This document shows positions 49,625 through 57,288 of a stretch of 64,000 nt of DNA, in pieces. How positions within the stretch are numbered: the first letter of the stretch is position 1; every line of letters begins with the position of its first letter. The notes beneath the pieces are model-generated. The model made no database searches. It worked only from the letters and a program-made list of their open reading frames with translations, and was not told where the DNA came from. Origin of the DNA: Miltoncostaea marina (GTDB lineage Bacteria; Actinomycetota; Thermoleophilia; Miltoncostaeales; Miltoncostaeaceae); NCBI RefSeq assembly GCF_018141525.1, contig NZ_CP064655.1, forward strand, positions 2,574,501 to 2,638,500, given 5' to 3'. The position numbers and the translations under genes are program-made.

Positions 49625-50212
49625 ATGAGCCGGCGGCGTACGAAGATCCCGGCGACGCTCGGCCCCTCGACCGACGCCTCGGGCCGGCTCGACGAGCTGG
49701 TGGCGGCCGGGATGGACGGCGGGCGGATCGCCTGCGCCCACGACGCCCCGGACGAGTGGCGCCGGCGAGCGCGGGCGCCGCGCGAGCAGGGCCGGCGGGC
49801 GGGGCGCCCGCGGGCCCTGCTCGCCGACATCGCCGGGCCCAGGATGCGGCTGGCCGCCGACGCGCCCGACCCGCGCCGTGGCGGCCGGCGTCAACTGGCC
49901 GGGCCTCGCCGACGCAGGCGCGGCCGGCCGCTCGACGCGGCCCGGGCCGCGCCCAGGCACCGGCCGCGCCTGCGGGTGGTGGCGCTGAGCGAGGACCAGG
50001 GCGTGCGCCGCGAGCTCGCGATGGAGTTGGGCGTCGTGCCGGGCGCCCTGCCGCCGCGCCGCGACGACCTGTCGCTCCATCGCCGGATCATGCTGCGGCG
50101 GGCGCGCGAGGTCGCGGGCCTCGCGCCGGGCGACCTCGTGGTGTTCACCGACGCGCCGCCCGTCTCCTGCCCGTCCGAGACGACCCACCTCGCCCTGCGC
50201 GAGGTCCCCTGA
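49625..50212 (+). pseudogene. Decayed pyruvate kinase
   Basis: 195 codons instead of about 470. The start MSRRRTKIPATLGPSTDASG and LVAAGMDGGRI is pyruvate kinase N-terminal barrel. ALLADIAGPRMRL equals the conserved LQ-GPKIR region. Then a different frame reads AAGVNWPGLADAG, matching the conserved KGVNLPG segment, so a frameshift has occurred. The main catalytic barrel is missing. The tail RLRVVALSEDQGVRRELAME then VVPGALPPRRDD and LAPGDLVVFTDAPPV is the C-terminal domain. The gene cannot be a functional kinase. A TACGGT box lies 10 nt upstream of ATG 49625. Confidence 0.75.
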
Positions 50213-50685
50213 CGCGACCGGCGCGCGCCGCGGCGGGTGTCGCCTCCGTGCTCGCGGCCGTCGCGCTCGCCGCGGCCGGCTGCGCCGCCGACGGCGGCGA
50301 CCGCCCGACCGGCCCGTCGCCCCCGGACCGCCTGTCCGTGACCCTCCACGGCGGCGGCTTCGGCGGCTTCCGGGTGGAGCTCGAGTGCGTGGTCGCCGAC
50401 CGCGGGCCGTGCGCCGAGATCCTCGACGCCCTGCGCGCGCTCGACGAGGACGAGCGCTGCTCCCCGCTGGCGGGCCGCGACGGCCGCGCGGAGCTGGACG
50501 GGACGATCGGCGGCGACGAGGTGCGCGCCGTCGTCGCGCGCCGCACGGACTGCGAGGAGCGCGCCTACGCGCGGGTGGTCGCCGCGCTCGGCCTGGGCGC
50601 GCCCGACCAGCCGGCGAGCACCTCGGCCGCACCCACCAGGCCCGGGGCCACCGCGTCCGCGGCGGCGAGCGCCATCTCGTCGTAG
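50209..50685 (+). CDS. Lipoprotein, 158 aa
   Basis: A lipoprotein signal peptide (M)TRPARAAAGVASVLAAVALA ending in a lipobox AAAGC begins exactly at CTG 50209, inside a CTGA overlap with the pyruvate-kinase relic stop. The mature part is Gly/Phe-rich (VTLHGGGFGGFRVELECVVA), with a Cys pair and ERCSPLAGRDG; it resembles small secreted serine-protease-inhibitor-like folds but this is not certain. It ends 121 nt inside the convergent HAD gene. Confidence 0.65.
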   Translation: MTRPARAAAGVASVLAAVALAAAGCAADGGDRPTGPSPPDRLSVTLHGGGFGGFRVELECVVADRGPCAEILDALRALDEDERCSPLAGRDGRAELDGTIGGDEVRAVVARRTDCEERAYARVVAALGLGAPDQPASTSAAPTRPGATASAAASAISS

Positions 50686-51269
50686 GCCCCGGTCGTCACC
50701 GCCACGCACCGCGCGGCGCCGGCGCGCGCGCAGGTGATGTCCCGGGGCGTGTCGCCGACCACGACGGCCGCCGCCGGGCGGCCGTGGCGGGCCAGCGCGA
50801 CGGGCACCAGCTCGTCGCGGTGCTCGCGGTCCGAGCCGAACGCGCCGCCCCCGGGCGGGAACCAGCCGGCGAGGCCGGCCGCCGCCATCTTGGCGCGGGC
50901 GATCGGCTCGAGGTTGCCGGTGAGCAGTGCCAGCGCGACGCCGGCCTCGCGCATCAGCGCGAGCCCCTCCGCCGCCCCGGGCGCAACCGCGGGCGGCGGC
51001 GCCTCCCGCTCGAGGTCGGCGTGCAGCTCCACGGCGCGCGCGATCCAGGTCGCCATCCGGTCCGAGATCCGCTCGTCGGCCACGCCGTGGGCGCGCAGGA
51101 CGAGGCGGGCGATCTCCCGGTCGGTGCGGCCGGCCGGCCGGATCGCGGTGACGTCGCCGGGCGTGGCCGCCACGTCCCAGACGTCCGCCATCGCGGTCGC
51201 CAGGGCCGCGGTGTGCGCCGCCGGGGCGCCGAGCAGCAGCGTGCCGTCGATGTCGATCAGCGCGAGCAC
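50565..51269 (-). CDS. HAD-like phosphatase (phosphoglycolate phosphatase type)
   Basis: 234 aa of the haloacid dehalogenase superfamily. Motif I LIDIDGTLLLG (nucleophile D-x-D), cap domain (about 15-95), motif II ALLTGNLEP, and motif III/IV GRPAAAVVVGDTPRDITCAR with the metal-binding Asp. It dephosphorylates a small phosphate ester, substrate unknown. GTG 51269 is 6 nt after a TATCCT box (51276-51281), so the message is leaderless. Confidence 0.88.
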   Translation of the reverse strand: MLALIDIDGTLLLGAPAAHTAALATAMADVWDVAATPGDVTAIRPAGRTDREIARLVLRAHGVADERISDRMATWIARAVELHADLEREAPPPAVAPGAAEGLALMREAGVALALLTGNLEPIARAKMAAAGLAGWFPPGGGAFGSDREHRDELVPVALARHGRPAAAVVVGDTPRDITCARAGAARCVAVTTGAYDEMALAAADAVAPGLVGAAEVLAGWSGAPRPSAATTRA

Positions 51270-51275
51270 CGCCAG

Positions 51276-51281
51276 AGGATA
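51276..51281 (-). promoter_or_regulatory. -10 box of the HAD gene, leaderless
   Basis: TATCCT on the minus strand, 6 nt before GTG 51269, the same geometry as guaB. Confidence 0.55.
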
Positions 51282-51338
51282 GGGGGCCGTCCGGCGTGCC
51301 AGACTGGACCCCCCGGCCGGGACGGCCGGAGGGGGTGC

Positions 51339-53072
51339 ATGGGCAGGCGTCGTCTGACATGGCTGAACGTGCTGGTGCTGGCGGCGATCCTCGCGGCCGG
51401 CACGATCGCCACGCTCGCCGCCGTGCGCCACGAGCGCGACGGCGCCGAGCGCCGGCAGGCCGAGGCCGCCGACCCGGTGGTGCGCGCGCTCGCGGGCGAG
51501 GTCGGGTCGATCGCCGACGGCCTGGAGGGGGTGCGCGCGTTCTTCGAGTCGTCGGACGCGGTCACGTCGGCCGACCTGTCCCGGTTCGCGGCGCCGCTGC
51601 TGCGGCGCCACCCGGCCCTCGAGTACGTCGCCTGGAGCCCGGTGGACGCGTCCGGCGCGCCGCGCACCGCGATCGTCGCGCGGCGCGGCTCGGTCACCGT
51701 GCCGGTGGCGGGGGCGCTCGCCACGCCCGAGGTGGGCCGCGCCCTCGCCGCGGCGCGGGACGCCGCCCTGCCGCGGATGACGCCGCCGCTGACCGCCCCC
51801 GACGGCCGGCGGGTGGTCGTGATGGCGGCCCCGGTCTACGACGCGGGGGCACCGCTCGGGCGCCGGGCCGAGCGGCGGGCCGCGCTGCGCGGCTACGTCA
51901 CCGGCGCCGCGCTCGTGGCCGAGCTGGGCCGGCCGGCCGGGGCCCGGCTGCCCGCCGGCGCCACCATCGACGTCCGCGACGGCGCCGTTCCGGTGCTCGG
52001 CGGGGGTGGCGGCGACCGGGCGGGGACGATCGACACGGGCGGGCGGCGCTGGAGCGTCGCGATCGCGGGCCTGCCCGGCCCGTCGGCGACGCTGCCGCTG
52101 TCGATCGGGGCCAGCGGGCTCCTGCTGACGGCGCTCGTCGGGCTCATGCTCGTCAGCTCCGCCGGCCGCGAGGCGAGCGCGCGCGACGAGCTCGAGCGGC
52201 TGCGCTCGCGCCACGACCTGATCCTCGCCTCGGCGGGCGACGGCATCGTCGGCCTTGACCGCGACTGCCGCGCCGGCTTCGTCAACCCGGCGGCCGCCGC
52301 GATGCTCGGATGGGACGTCGAGGACCTGACCGGCGGACGCATCGACCAGCTGGTGCTGCCCGAGATCGGGCGGCCGGTGCGCGCCGGGCACGACGCCTCC
52401 GGCGAGGCACGGGCCCGGCGGCGCGACGGCGGGACCCTCCCGATCGAGTACTCGGTCACCCCCATCGACGAGGGCGGGGGGCCGCGCGGCGCCGTGCTCG
52501 TCTTCCGCGACGTCACCGAGCGCAAGCGGGCCGAGCAGCGCACCCTGCGAGATCTCGCGCTGGCCGAGGAGCGCGCCGCGGTGGACGCGCTCACCGGCCT
52601 GGCCAACCAGCGCGTCTTCCACGAGCGGCTGCGCGAGGAGATCCGGCGGGCCGCACGCCACGGGCGGGGCCTGGCGCTGGTGCTGATGGACTTCGACCAC
52701 TTCAAGCGGGTCAACGACCGCTTCGGCCACCAGGTGGGCGACCAGGCGCTGCGGCACGCCGCCGGCGTGCTGGCGGCGGAGACGCGCTCGGGCGAGCTCG
52801 TGGCGCGGGTGGGCGGCGAGGAGTTCGCGATGCTGCTGCCCGACGCCGACGGCGACGAGGCCGCACGGGCGGCCGAGCGGGTGCGCCGCGGGATCGAGGC
52901 CACGAGCTTCCCGGAGGTCGGCTCGATGACGATCTCTGCCGGAGTCTGCGACCTTTCCCACGCCCGGGACGCGGAGACGCTCTACCGGCTTGCGGATACC
53001 GCGCTGTACGCCGCCAAGAGCGCGGGGCGCAACACCGTTCGCCGCTACCGGCCGCCGATCGCGCCCGATTGA
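51339..53072 (+). CDS. Diguanylate cyclase with CHASE-like periplasmic and PAS domains
   Basis: 577 aa. TM1 (about 8-30), a large extracytoplasmic domain with FAAPLLRRHPALEYVAWSPV resembling CHASE, TM2 (about 247-270), a PAS domain (HDLILASAGDGIVGLDRDCR, AAMLGWDVEDLTGGRIDQLV), and a GGDEF domain: ALTGLANQRVFHERLREEI, LMDFDHFKRVNDRFGHQVGD and GGEEF at 492-496. The RxxD inhibitory motif is absent at the usual place (SGEL). Makes c-di-GMP in response to an external signal. Confidence 0.92.
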   Translation: MGRRRLTWLNVLVLAAILAAGTIATLAAVRHERDGAERRQAEAADPVVRALAGEVGSIADGLEGVRAFFESSDAVTSADLSRFAAPLLRRHPALEYVAWSPVDASGAPRTAIVARRGSVTVPVAGALATPEVGRALAAARDAALPRMTPPLTAPDGRRVVVMAAPVYDAGAPLGRRAERRAALRGYVTGAALVAELGRPAGARLPAGATIDVRDGAVPVLGGGGGDRAGTIDTGGRRWSVAIAGLPGPSATLPLSIGASGLLLTALVGLMLVSSAGREASARDELERLRSRHDLILASAGDGIVGLDRDCRAGFVNPAAAAMLGWDVEDLTGGRIDQLVLPEIGRPVRAGHDASGEARARRRDGGTLPIEYSVTPIDEGGGPRGAVLVFRDVTERKRAEQRTLRDLALAEERAAVDALTGLANQRVFHERLREEIRRAARHGRGLALVLMDFDHFKRVNDRFGHQVGDQALRHAAGVLAAETRSGELVARVGGEEFAMLLPDADGDEAARAAERVRRGIEATSFPEVGSMTISAGVCDLSHARDAETLYRLADTALYAAKSAGRNTVRRYRPPIAPD

Positions 53073-53089
53073 CGACCGACCCGGGACGG

Positions 53090-53095
53090 TATCCT
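53090..53095 (+). promoter_or_regulatory. -10 box upstream of a leader ORF
   Basis: TATCCT, 11 nt before the ATG at 53107. It is part of a 13-mer, TATCCTCGCCCGG, shared exactly with the guaB promoter. Confidence 0.45.
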
Positions 53096-53106
53096 CGCCC
53101 GGCAGG

Positions 53107-53181
53107 ATGGCTGTCGAGCGACCCCCGCGCCGAGCGGCGCTGACCCACCACGGACCGGCGCCGCGCCGGCCGGGCCCGTGA
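53107..53181 (+). CDS. 24-codon leader ORF
   Basis: MAVERPPRRAALTHHGPAPR then RPGP, ending in a TGA that overlaps the GTG start of the next gene (GTGA 53178-53181). Its sequence is Arg/Pro/His-rich and low in information. It is likely translated because its promoter geometry is good, and it may couple translation to the secreted Pro-rich gene downstream. Its ribosome-stalling potential (Pro/Arg runs) is a guess. Confidence 0.45.
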   Translation: MAVERPPRRAALTHHGPAPRRPGP

Positions 53182-54107
53182 CGCCGCCGCCGGGGCGCAC
53201 GGGCGTCGTCGTGGCATGCGCGCTGGCGGCCGGCGGAGCCGGCGGGCTGCTGCTGGTGGCCACGTCGCTGTGGCAGTCCGGGCCGGCGCGGGCGCCGCTC
53301 CACGTGACCGGGCAGGCCGCGCCGATCACCACGCCGGCCACGGGCCGGCCGGCGCCACCGCCGCCGGGCGTCGGCCGCCCCCCGGCCGACGGGGCGGCGG
53401 ATGCGCCCGTCCCGCCCTCGCCGCCGGCGCGCCCGTCGGCGCCGGTCCGGCCCGCGGCGTCGCGCCCGGTGGCGCGCCGGACGAGCCCTCCGCGAGCGGC
53501 GCCGGCGAGGGGCGGCGCCCCTGTGGTCCGGCCGGTGGGCGCCGTGCGGATCCCGCCCGCCCCGCGGCCCCTGACGCCCGCGCCCGTCGCTCCGGCGCCC
53601 GTGGCCCCGGCGCCGGGCGTCCCCCCCGTCGTCCCGGTGCCCGTGGCCGGGGCGCCCGCGCCCGTCGCGCCCGCTGCCCCGGCGCCGGTGGCGCCCGGGC
53701 CGGTGGCACCGGCGCCGATGACACCGGTGCCCGTGACGCCCGCGCGCCCGGTGCCCGCCGGACGGCCCGCCGGCGGCGGGGCGCCCCTGGCGCCGGAGCC
53801 CGCCATCCCCGTGCCGGATCAGGACGGAGCGCCGGCGCCCGATCCCGGCGGGACGCCCGTCCCGGAGCCGGACGGGAAGCCCGAGCCGGATCCGGACGGG
53901 ACGCCGGTGCCCGATCCCGGCGGGAAGCCCGTCCCGGATCCTGACGGGAAGCCCGAGCCGGTTCCCGGTGGAAAGCAGGAGTCGGATCCGGACGGGAAGC
54001 CCGAGCCGGTTCCCGGTGGGAAGCAGGAGGCGGTCGAGCAGCCGGAGCCGGCCACCGGCCCCGGCGACTGCGGCGTCAGGAGCGGGAGAACGGCAGCACG
54101 GTGGTGA
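53178..54107 (+). CDS. Secreted Pro-rich repeat protein, 309 aa
   Basis: An N-terminal signal or membrane helix (VVACALAAGGAGGLLLVATS) is followed by about 270 residues of Pro/Ala/Val low complexity. The stretch near 213-290 is built of repeats such as DPDGKPEPVPGGKQE. Two copies of 48 bp (from about 53936 and 53984) are nearly identical, so the repeat has expanded recently. It should be a rigid, wall-spanning spacer or surface protein. It overlaps the convergent AIM24 gene by 32 nt. Confidence 0.65.
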   Translation: MTPPPGRTGVVVACALAAGGAGGLLLVATSLWQSGPARAPLHVTGQAAPITTPATGRPAPPPPGVGRPPADGAADAPVPPSPPARPSAPVRPAASRPVARRTSPPRAAPARGGAPVVRPVGAVRIPPAPRPLTPAPVAPAPVAPAPGVPPVVPVPVAGAPAPVAPAAPAPVAPGPVAPAPMTPVPVTPARPVPAGRPAGGGAPLAPEPAIPVPDQDGAPAPDPGGTPVPEPDGKPEPDPDGTPVPDPGGKPVPDPDGKPEPVPGGKQESDPDGKPEPVPGGKQEAVEQPEPATGPGDCGVRSGRTAARW

Positions 54108-54759
54108 GCCACTGGACGAGCGCGTCCGGGTTGCGGCTCTGCACCATCACCTCGCCGGGGCCGCGGAAGTCGAAGACGAAGCCCTCGCCGCTCTTCAGCG
54201 ACTGGATGGTGCGCCCGCCCGCGGCGCGGCGCAGGTCGAAGCCGACCGTCTCGCTGAAGGCGACCATGTGGCCGGAGTCGACGACCATCGTCTCGCCGTC
54301 GGCCAGCCGCACGCGGTCGATGGCCCCGTAGCTCGAGAGCACGACCGTGCCGCTCCCCGCGGCGCGGATCATGAACCCGCCCTCGCCGCCGATGAGGCTC
54401 TTGAAGCCGCCCCACTTGGTGTCGATCTCGACCCCCGACTCGGAGGCGATGTAGGAGCCGCGCTGGATGAACAGCGGCGTGGCGCCCACCTCCACCGTGA
54501 CCATGTCGCCCGGCAGGTGCGCGGCCACGTCGACCCACCCCCCGCCGGGCGGCGCCGTGTAGGTGGTGATGAAGAACGACTCGCCGCCGAGCACGCCGCG
54601 CCGCAGCGACTTCATCAGCCCGCCCTGCATCGCGGCCTGGATCTCGACGCCGTGGGAGTGGGCCATCATCGCGCCCGACTCGGCGCGGACGGTCTCCCCG
54701 CCGCCGAGCGTGCAGCGCGCCACGGCGAAGCTGGGGGCGTGCCTGATCGCGATCTCCAT
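54076..54759 (-). CDS. AIM24 / TIGR00266 family protein
   Basis: 227 aa; a beta-rich cupin-like barrel family of unknown biochemical role. The conserved pattern is clear: VRAESGAMMAHSHGVEIQAA, RGVLGGESFFITTYTAPPGG, GATPLFIQRGSYIASESGVE and VDSGHMVAFSETVGFDLRRA, and then GEGFVFDFRGPGEVMVQSRN. ATG 54759 has GGAGGAG upstream. It is a single gene; the 54802-54983 stretch next to it has no gene, only a weak 9-bp inverted repeat (54912-54920 with 54950-54958). Confidence 0.88.
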   Translation of the reverse strand: MEIAIRHAPSFAVARCTLGGGETVRAESGAMMAHSHGVEIQAAMQGGLMKSLRRGVLGGESFFITTYTAPPGGGWVDVAAHLPGDMVTVEVGATPLFIQRGSYIASESGVEIDTKWGGFKSLIGGEGGFMIRAAGSGTVVLSSYGAIDRVRLADGETMVVDSGHMVAFSETVGFDLRRAAGGRTIQSLKSGEGFVFDFRGPGEVMVQSRNPDALVQWLTTVLPFSRS

Positions 54760-54983
54760 GATCTCCTCCGGGTGCGCTCGACGGGGCGCGCATCCAAGCA
54801 CGCGGCGCGGCCGTCATGGCCGGCCCGGCACCGCCGCAGGGAGCAAGCGCGGGGCCCGGACGCTGTGCCCAGGGCCAAGGACGGGCGCCCGGCCGTTCTC
54901 CAGACTGCCGAGTCGAACGGGGTGGAGTGCACTGCCTACCGGGTCAGCTCCGTTCGACACGGCGAGCGGCCCGGACCGGGAGG

Positions 54984-55751
54984 TCAGCCCCCTTCCTCCC
55001 GGTCCGCGCCCGCTCCGCCCCCATCGCGCGCCGCGTCCACCAGCGCGGCGATCACCCCGCTGTCCGGGTCGGCTTCGGGGTGCCACTGCACGCCCAGCAG
55101 CCATCCCGAGCCCGTGCCCTCGACGGCCTCGGGGACGCCGTCGCCCTCGGCCCGCGCGCTGACGCGCAGGCCCTCGCCGACGCGGGCGATCGCCTGGTGG
55201 TGGTGGGAGGCCACGAGGTCGGACGTGCCGCCGATCGCATCGAAGGCCCGCGTGCCGGGATCGGCCTCGACCTCGTGCTCGTTGCCGATGAACACGCCCG
55301 TGGCCCGCCGGTGCTCCGTCGTGCCGAGGTCCTCCGGCAGGTGCTGGCTGAGGGTCCCGCCGGCCGCCACGTTGATCACCTGGGCGCCCCGGCAGATGCC
55401 GAGCACCGGCAGTCCGCGGGCGACCGCGGCGCGCACGAGGGCGATCTCGGCCGCGTCGCGCAGCGGGATGGGCGGGTCGGCCTCGGGGTGGGGCGTGTCG
55501 CCGTAGTGGGCGGCGTCGACGTCGACCCCGCCGACCAGCAGCAGGCCGTCGAGGCGGTCGAGCACCGCCTCCGGGCGGTCCACGAGGACGGGGTCCGGCG
55601 GAATCAGCAGCGCCACCGCGCCCGCCCGCTGGAGGTGCTCGATGTAGTTCATCGGCACGAGCGCCGCCGGCATCTCCCAGACCGACCAGCGCGCCGGCTC
55701 CATGGCGGCGCAGATGCCGATGACGGGTGGGCTGGGGGCGGAGCGGGCGAT
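54984..55751 (-). CDS. Gamma-glutamyl hydrolase, peptidase C26 (PuuD-like)
   Basis: Class I glutamine amidotransferase-like hydrolase, likely cleaving gamma-glutamyl-GABA or similar. GLLLVGGVDVDAAHYGD, the nucleophile Cys in LPVLGICRGAQVINVAAGG, HHHQAIARVGEGLRVSARA and the His-Glu pair in GVQWHPEADPDSG. The family normally begins just before PVIGIC. No ATG, GTG or TTG lies there; an ATC (55751-55749) does, with a TACGCT box 6 nt upstream (55758-55763). GTG 55793 is the alternative but would include the promoter in the coding region. Confidence 0.85.
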   Translation of the reverse strand: MARSAPSPPVIGICAAMEPARWSVWEMPAALVPMNYIEHLQRAGAVALLIPPDPVLVDRPEAVLDRLDGLLLVGGVDVDAAHYGDTPHPEADPPIPLRDAAEIALVRAAVARGLPVLGICRGAQVINVAAGGTLSQHLPEDLGTTEHRRATGVFIGNEHEVEADPGTRAFDAIGGTSDLVASHHHQAIARVGEGLRVSARAEGDGVPEAVEGTGSGWLLGVQWHPEADPDSGVIAALVDAARDGGGAGADREEGG

Positions 55752-55757
55752 GCTCCC

Positions 55758-55763
55758 AGCGTA
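55758..55763 (-). promoter_or_regulatory. -10 box for a leaderless ATC start
   Basis: TACGCT on the minus strand, 6 nt before the ATC at 55751, the same geometry as the guaB and HAD promoters. Confidence 0.4.
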
Positions 55764-55822
55764 TCGAGACCGGCCCGGCGGCCGCTTGCGCACGATGTTC
55801 GGTGGACCTAAGGTGCGCCCCC

Positions 55823-56668
55823 GTGGCCACCGAACCGCTGCGCGCCCTCGCAGTCGCGCCCGCCCCCGCGGCCGGAGCGGTCCGATTGGACCTCGACCAC
55901 CCGCTCAATCGCGCGATACGGCGCCTCGGGGCGACACGCGTCGCCGAGCACCTGCCCCCGGGGCTGCGCGCCGGAGCGTTCGACGACCACGGCTGGCTGC
56001 GCCGCGAGGACCTGCTCGGCGCGGCGACCCTGGACCTGCTGACGGCCGCCGTCGCCTCCCAGGCCGGCTGCGACGACCCGCGCCTGACCGGCACGCTGCT
56101 GCTGGAGGGCTACGCCTGGCAGCTCGCCGCGCCGGCGCTCGGGCTCCTCCTCGCGGCCGGCCGCCTGCCCGACATCGACCCGGCCACGCTGTACGTCCGC
56201 CTGGCCGACGACGGCCGGGTGGAGGCGCTCGCCTACGCCTCGGGCCGGTTCGCCACGCTGGAGGACGACCCGGAGGCCGGCCACCCGGATGCGACCACGT
56301 TCGCCGACGACCATGCCCTGCTCGCCTGGTTCCGTCGCGCGCTCGTGCGCCATCTCGAGCCGGTCGTCGAGGCCGTCGCCCCGCGCGCCCGCCGCGGCCG
56401 CCGCGCGCTGTGGCGCTCCGTGGAGGACTGCTGCTCGGGCGCGATGACGTGGATCGGCGACGAGCTCGGCGACGGCGACGGCGCGCGGGCCCGCGCGGGG
56501 CTGCTCCTGGGGGTCGAGGAGCCGCTCGGCGACCCGCCGTGCTTCGAGGTCATCGGCGAGGACCCCGGCGCCCCGGTCGTGCGCCGGCGGATCGGCTGCT
56601 GCCAGAGCTTCCGCGCCCCCGGGGGCGCGCTCTGCCCGACCTGCCCCCGCGCCCGCGTGCGCGGGTAG
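55823..56668 (+). CDS. FhuF-like (2Fe-2S) ferric-iron reductase family protein
   Basis: 281 aa, likely a ferric-siderophore reductase. The C-terminal CCQSFRAPGGALCPTC is the FhuF C-C-x10-C-x2-C cluster. The rest is helical (VASQAGCDDPRLTGTLLLEG, DDHALLAWFRRALVRHLEPV and RALWRSVEDCCSGAMTWIGD). GTG 55823 is 8 nt after a TAAGGT box. GTCCGATTGGACCTCG at about 55879-55894, encoding VRLDLD, is identical to the arm of the dispersed palindromic repeat; the N-terminus may have captured one. It is divergent from the C26 gene. Confidence 0.85.
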   Translation: MATEPLRALAVAPAPAAGAVRLDLDHPLNRAIRRLGATRVAEHLPPGLRAGAFDDHGWLRREDLLGAATLDLLTAAVASQAGCDDPRLTGTLLLEGYAWQLAAPALGLLLAAGRLPDIDPATLYVRLADDGRVEALAYASGRFATLEDDPEAGHPDATTFADDHALLAWFRRALVRHLEPVVEAVAPRARRGRRALWRSVEDCCSGAMTWIGDELGDGDGARARAGLLLGVEEPLGDPPCFEVIGEDPGAPVVRRRIGCCQSFRAPGGALCPTCPRARVRG

Positions 56669-56670
56669 AG

Positions 56671-56705
56671 GTCCACTTGGACGGCGGCTCGCCGTCCAAG
56701 TGGAC
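56671..56705. repeat. 35-bp hairpin between convergent genes, repeat family member C
   Basis: GTCCACTTGGACGGCG (56671-56686) and its exact reverse complement (56690-56705) around GCT. It lies precisely in the 39-nt gap between two convergent stop codons and would act as a bidirectional terminator. Confidence 0.8.
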
Positions 56706-56707
56706 CG

Positions 56708-57016
56708 TCAGGCGCGCCACTCCCGCGTGTGGAGGGGCCGCATCTCGTAGGGGATCGCCCGCCCCGCGTCGGGACCGCGCACCACGCCCGTGCTCCCGTA
56801 GGCGGCGAGCGCCGGAGACGGCCGCTCGACGACGCGCTCGATCAGGGTCTCGAAGGCCTCGCGGCCGGTCGCGAACCGCCAGGCGGCACCCGGGTCACCG
56901 GGACAGCGGTCCGGGTGGTGGTCGCGGGCGAACCGACGCCATGCGCCGACCAGGTCGTCGCGACCGACCCGGGAGCCCCGGAGGCCCAGCACGCCGGCTG
57001 CCACGTCGATGTCCAT
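56708..57016 (-). CDS. J-domain (DnaJ-like) protein, 102 aa
   Basis: A small protein whose central part is a J domain: VLGLRGSRVGRDDLVGAWRR then FARDHHPDRCPGDPGAAWRF with the essential HPD tripeptide (about 35-37), and ATGREAFETLIERV as helices III-IV. It should stimulate an Hsp70 (DnaK). A short C-terminal tail. ATG 57016 fits. No dnaK is nearby. Confidence 0.8.
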   Translation of the reverse strand: MDIDVAAGVLGLRGSRVGRDDLVGAWRRFARDHHPDRCPGDPGAAWRFATGREAFETLIERVVERPSPALAAYGSTGVVRGPDAGRAIPYEMRPLHTREWRA

Positions 57017-57092
57017 GACGCGACGCTACGCCGGGGGGGTGGCCGGGGAGCCACCCGCGCGCAGGGTTCGCCCCTGGCCCCTCGGACGGGGC

Positions 57093-57098
57093 TAGAGT
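57093..57098 (+). promoter_or_regulatory. -10 box of the 47-aa membrane protein gene, leaderless
   Basis: TAGAGT, 6 nt before ATG 57105. Confidence 0.5.
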
Positions 57099-57104
57099 GG
57101 TCGC

Positions 57105-57248
57105 ATGATGGCGCTCGGCTACACGCTCGTCGGCCTGCTCGTGGGCGGGGGACTGATCCTCTGCGCGGGCGTCGCGGCGGGCATCTGGTTCGCGGTGTCG
57201 GCCGCACGGCCCGAGCTCATGGAGCGCCGCCGAGACCGCTCCCGCTGA
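57105..57248 (+). CDS. Small membrane protein, 47 aa
   Basis: MMALGYTLVGLLVGGGLILC then AGVAAGIWFAVSAARPELME with an Arg-rich tail (RRRDRSR). One hydrophobic helix with a Gly-rich face and a positive cytoplasmic tail. The leaderless promoter geometry and G/C third positions support it. Function unknown; no homologue named from memory. Confidence 0.7.
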   Translation: MMALGYTLVGLLVGGGLILCAGVAAGIWFAVSAARPELMERRRDRSR

Positions 57249-57288
57249 GGTCGCCGCCGTCCGGCGCGCGCTCTAGCGTCCGGCTCCC

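Noticed and set aside
50565-50685. Antisense overlap of lipoprotein and HAD gene taken as a functional overlap
   Set aside because: Most likely the low-complexity tail of the lipoprotein running into the HAD gene by chance; no evidence of regulation.
54912-54958. 9-bp inverted repeat with 29-nt loop, looks like SOS box half (CGAAC/GTTCG)
   Set aside because: The spacing is far from the 4-nt spacer needed for LexA; probably chance.
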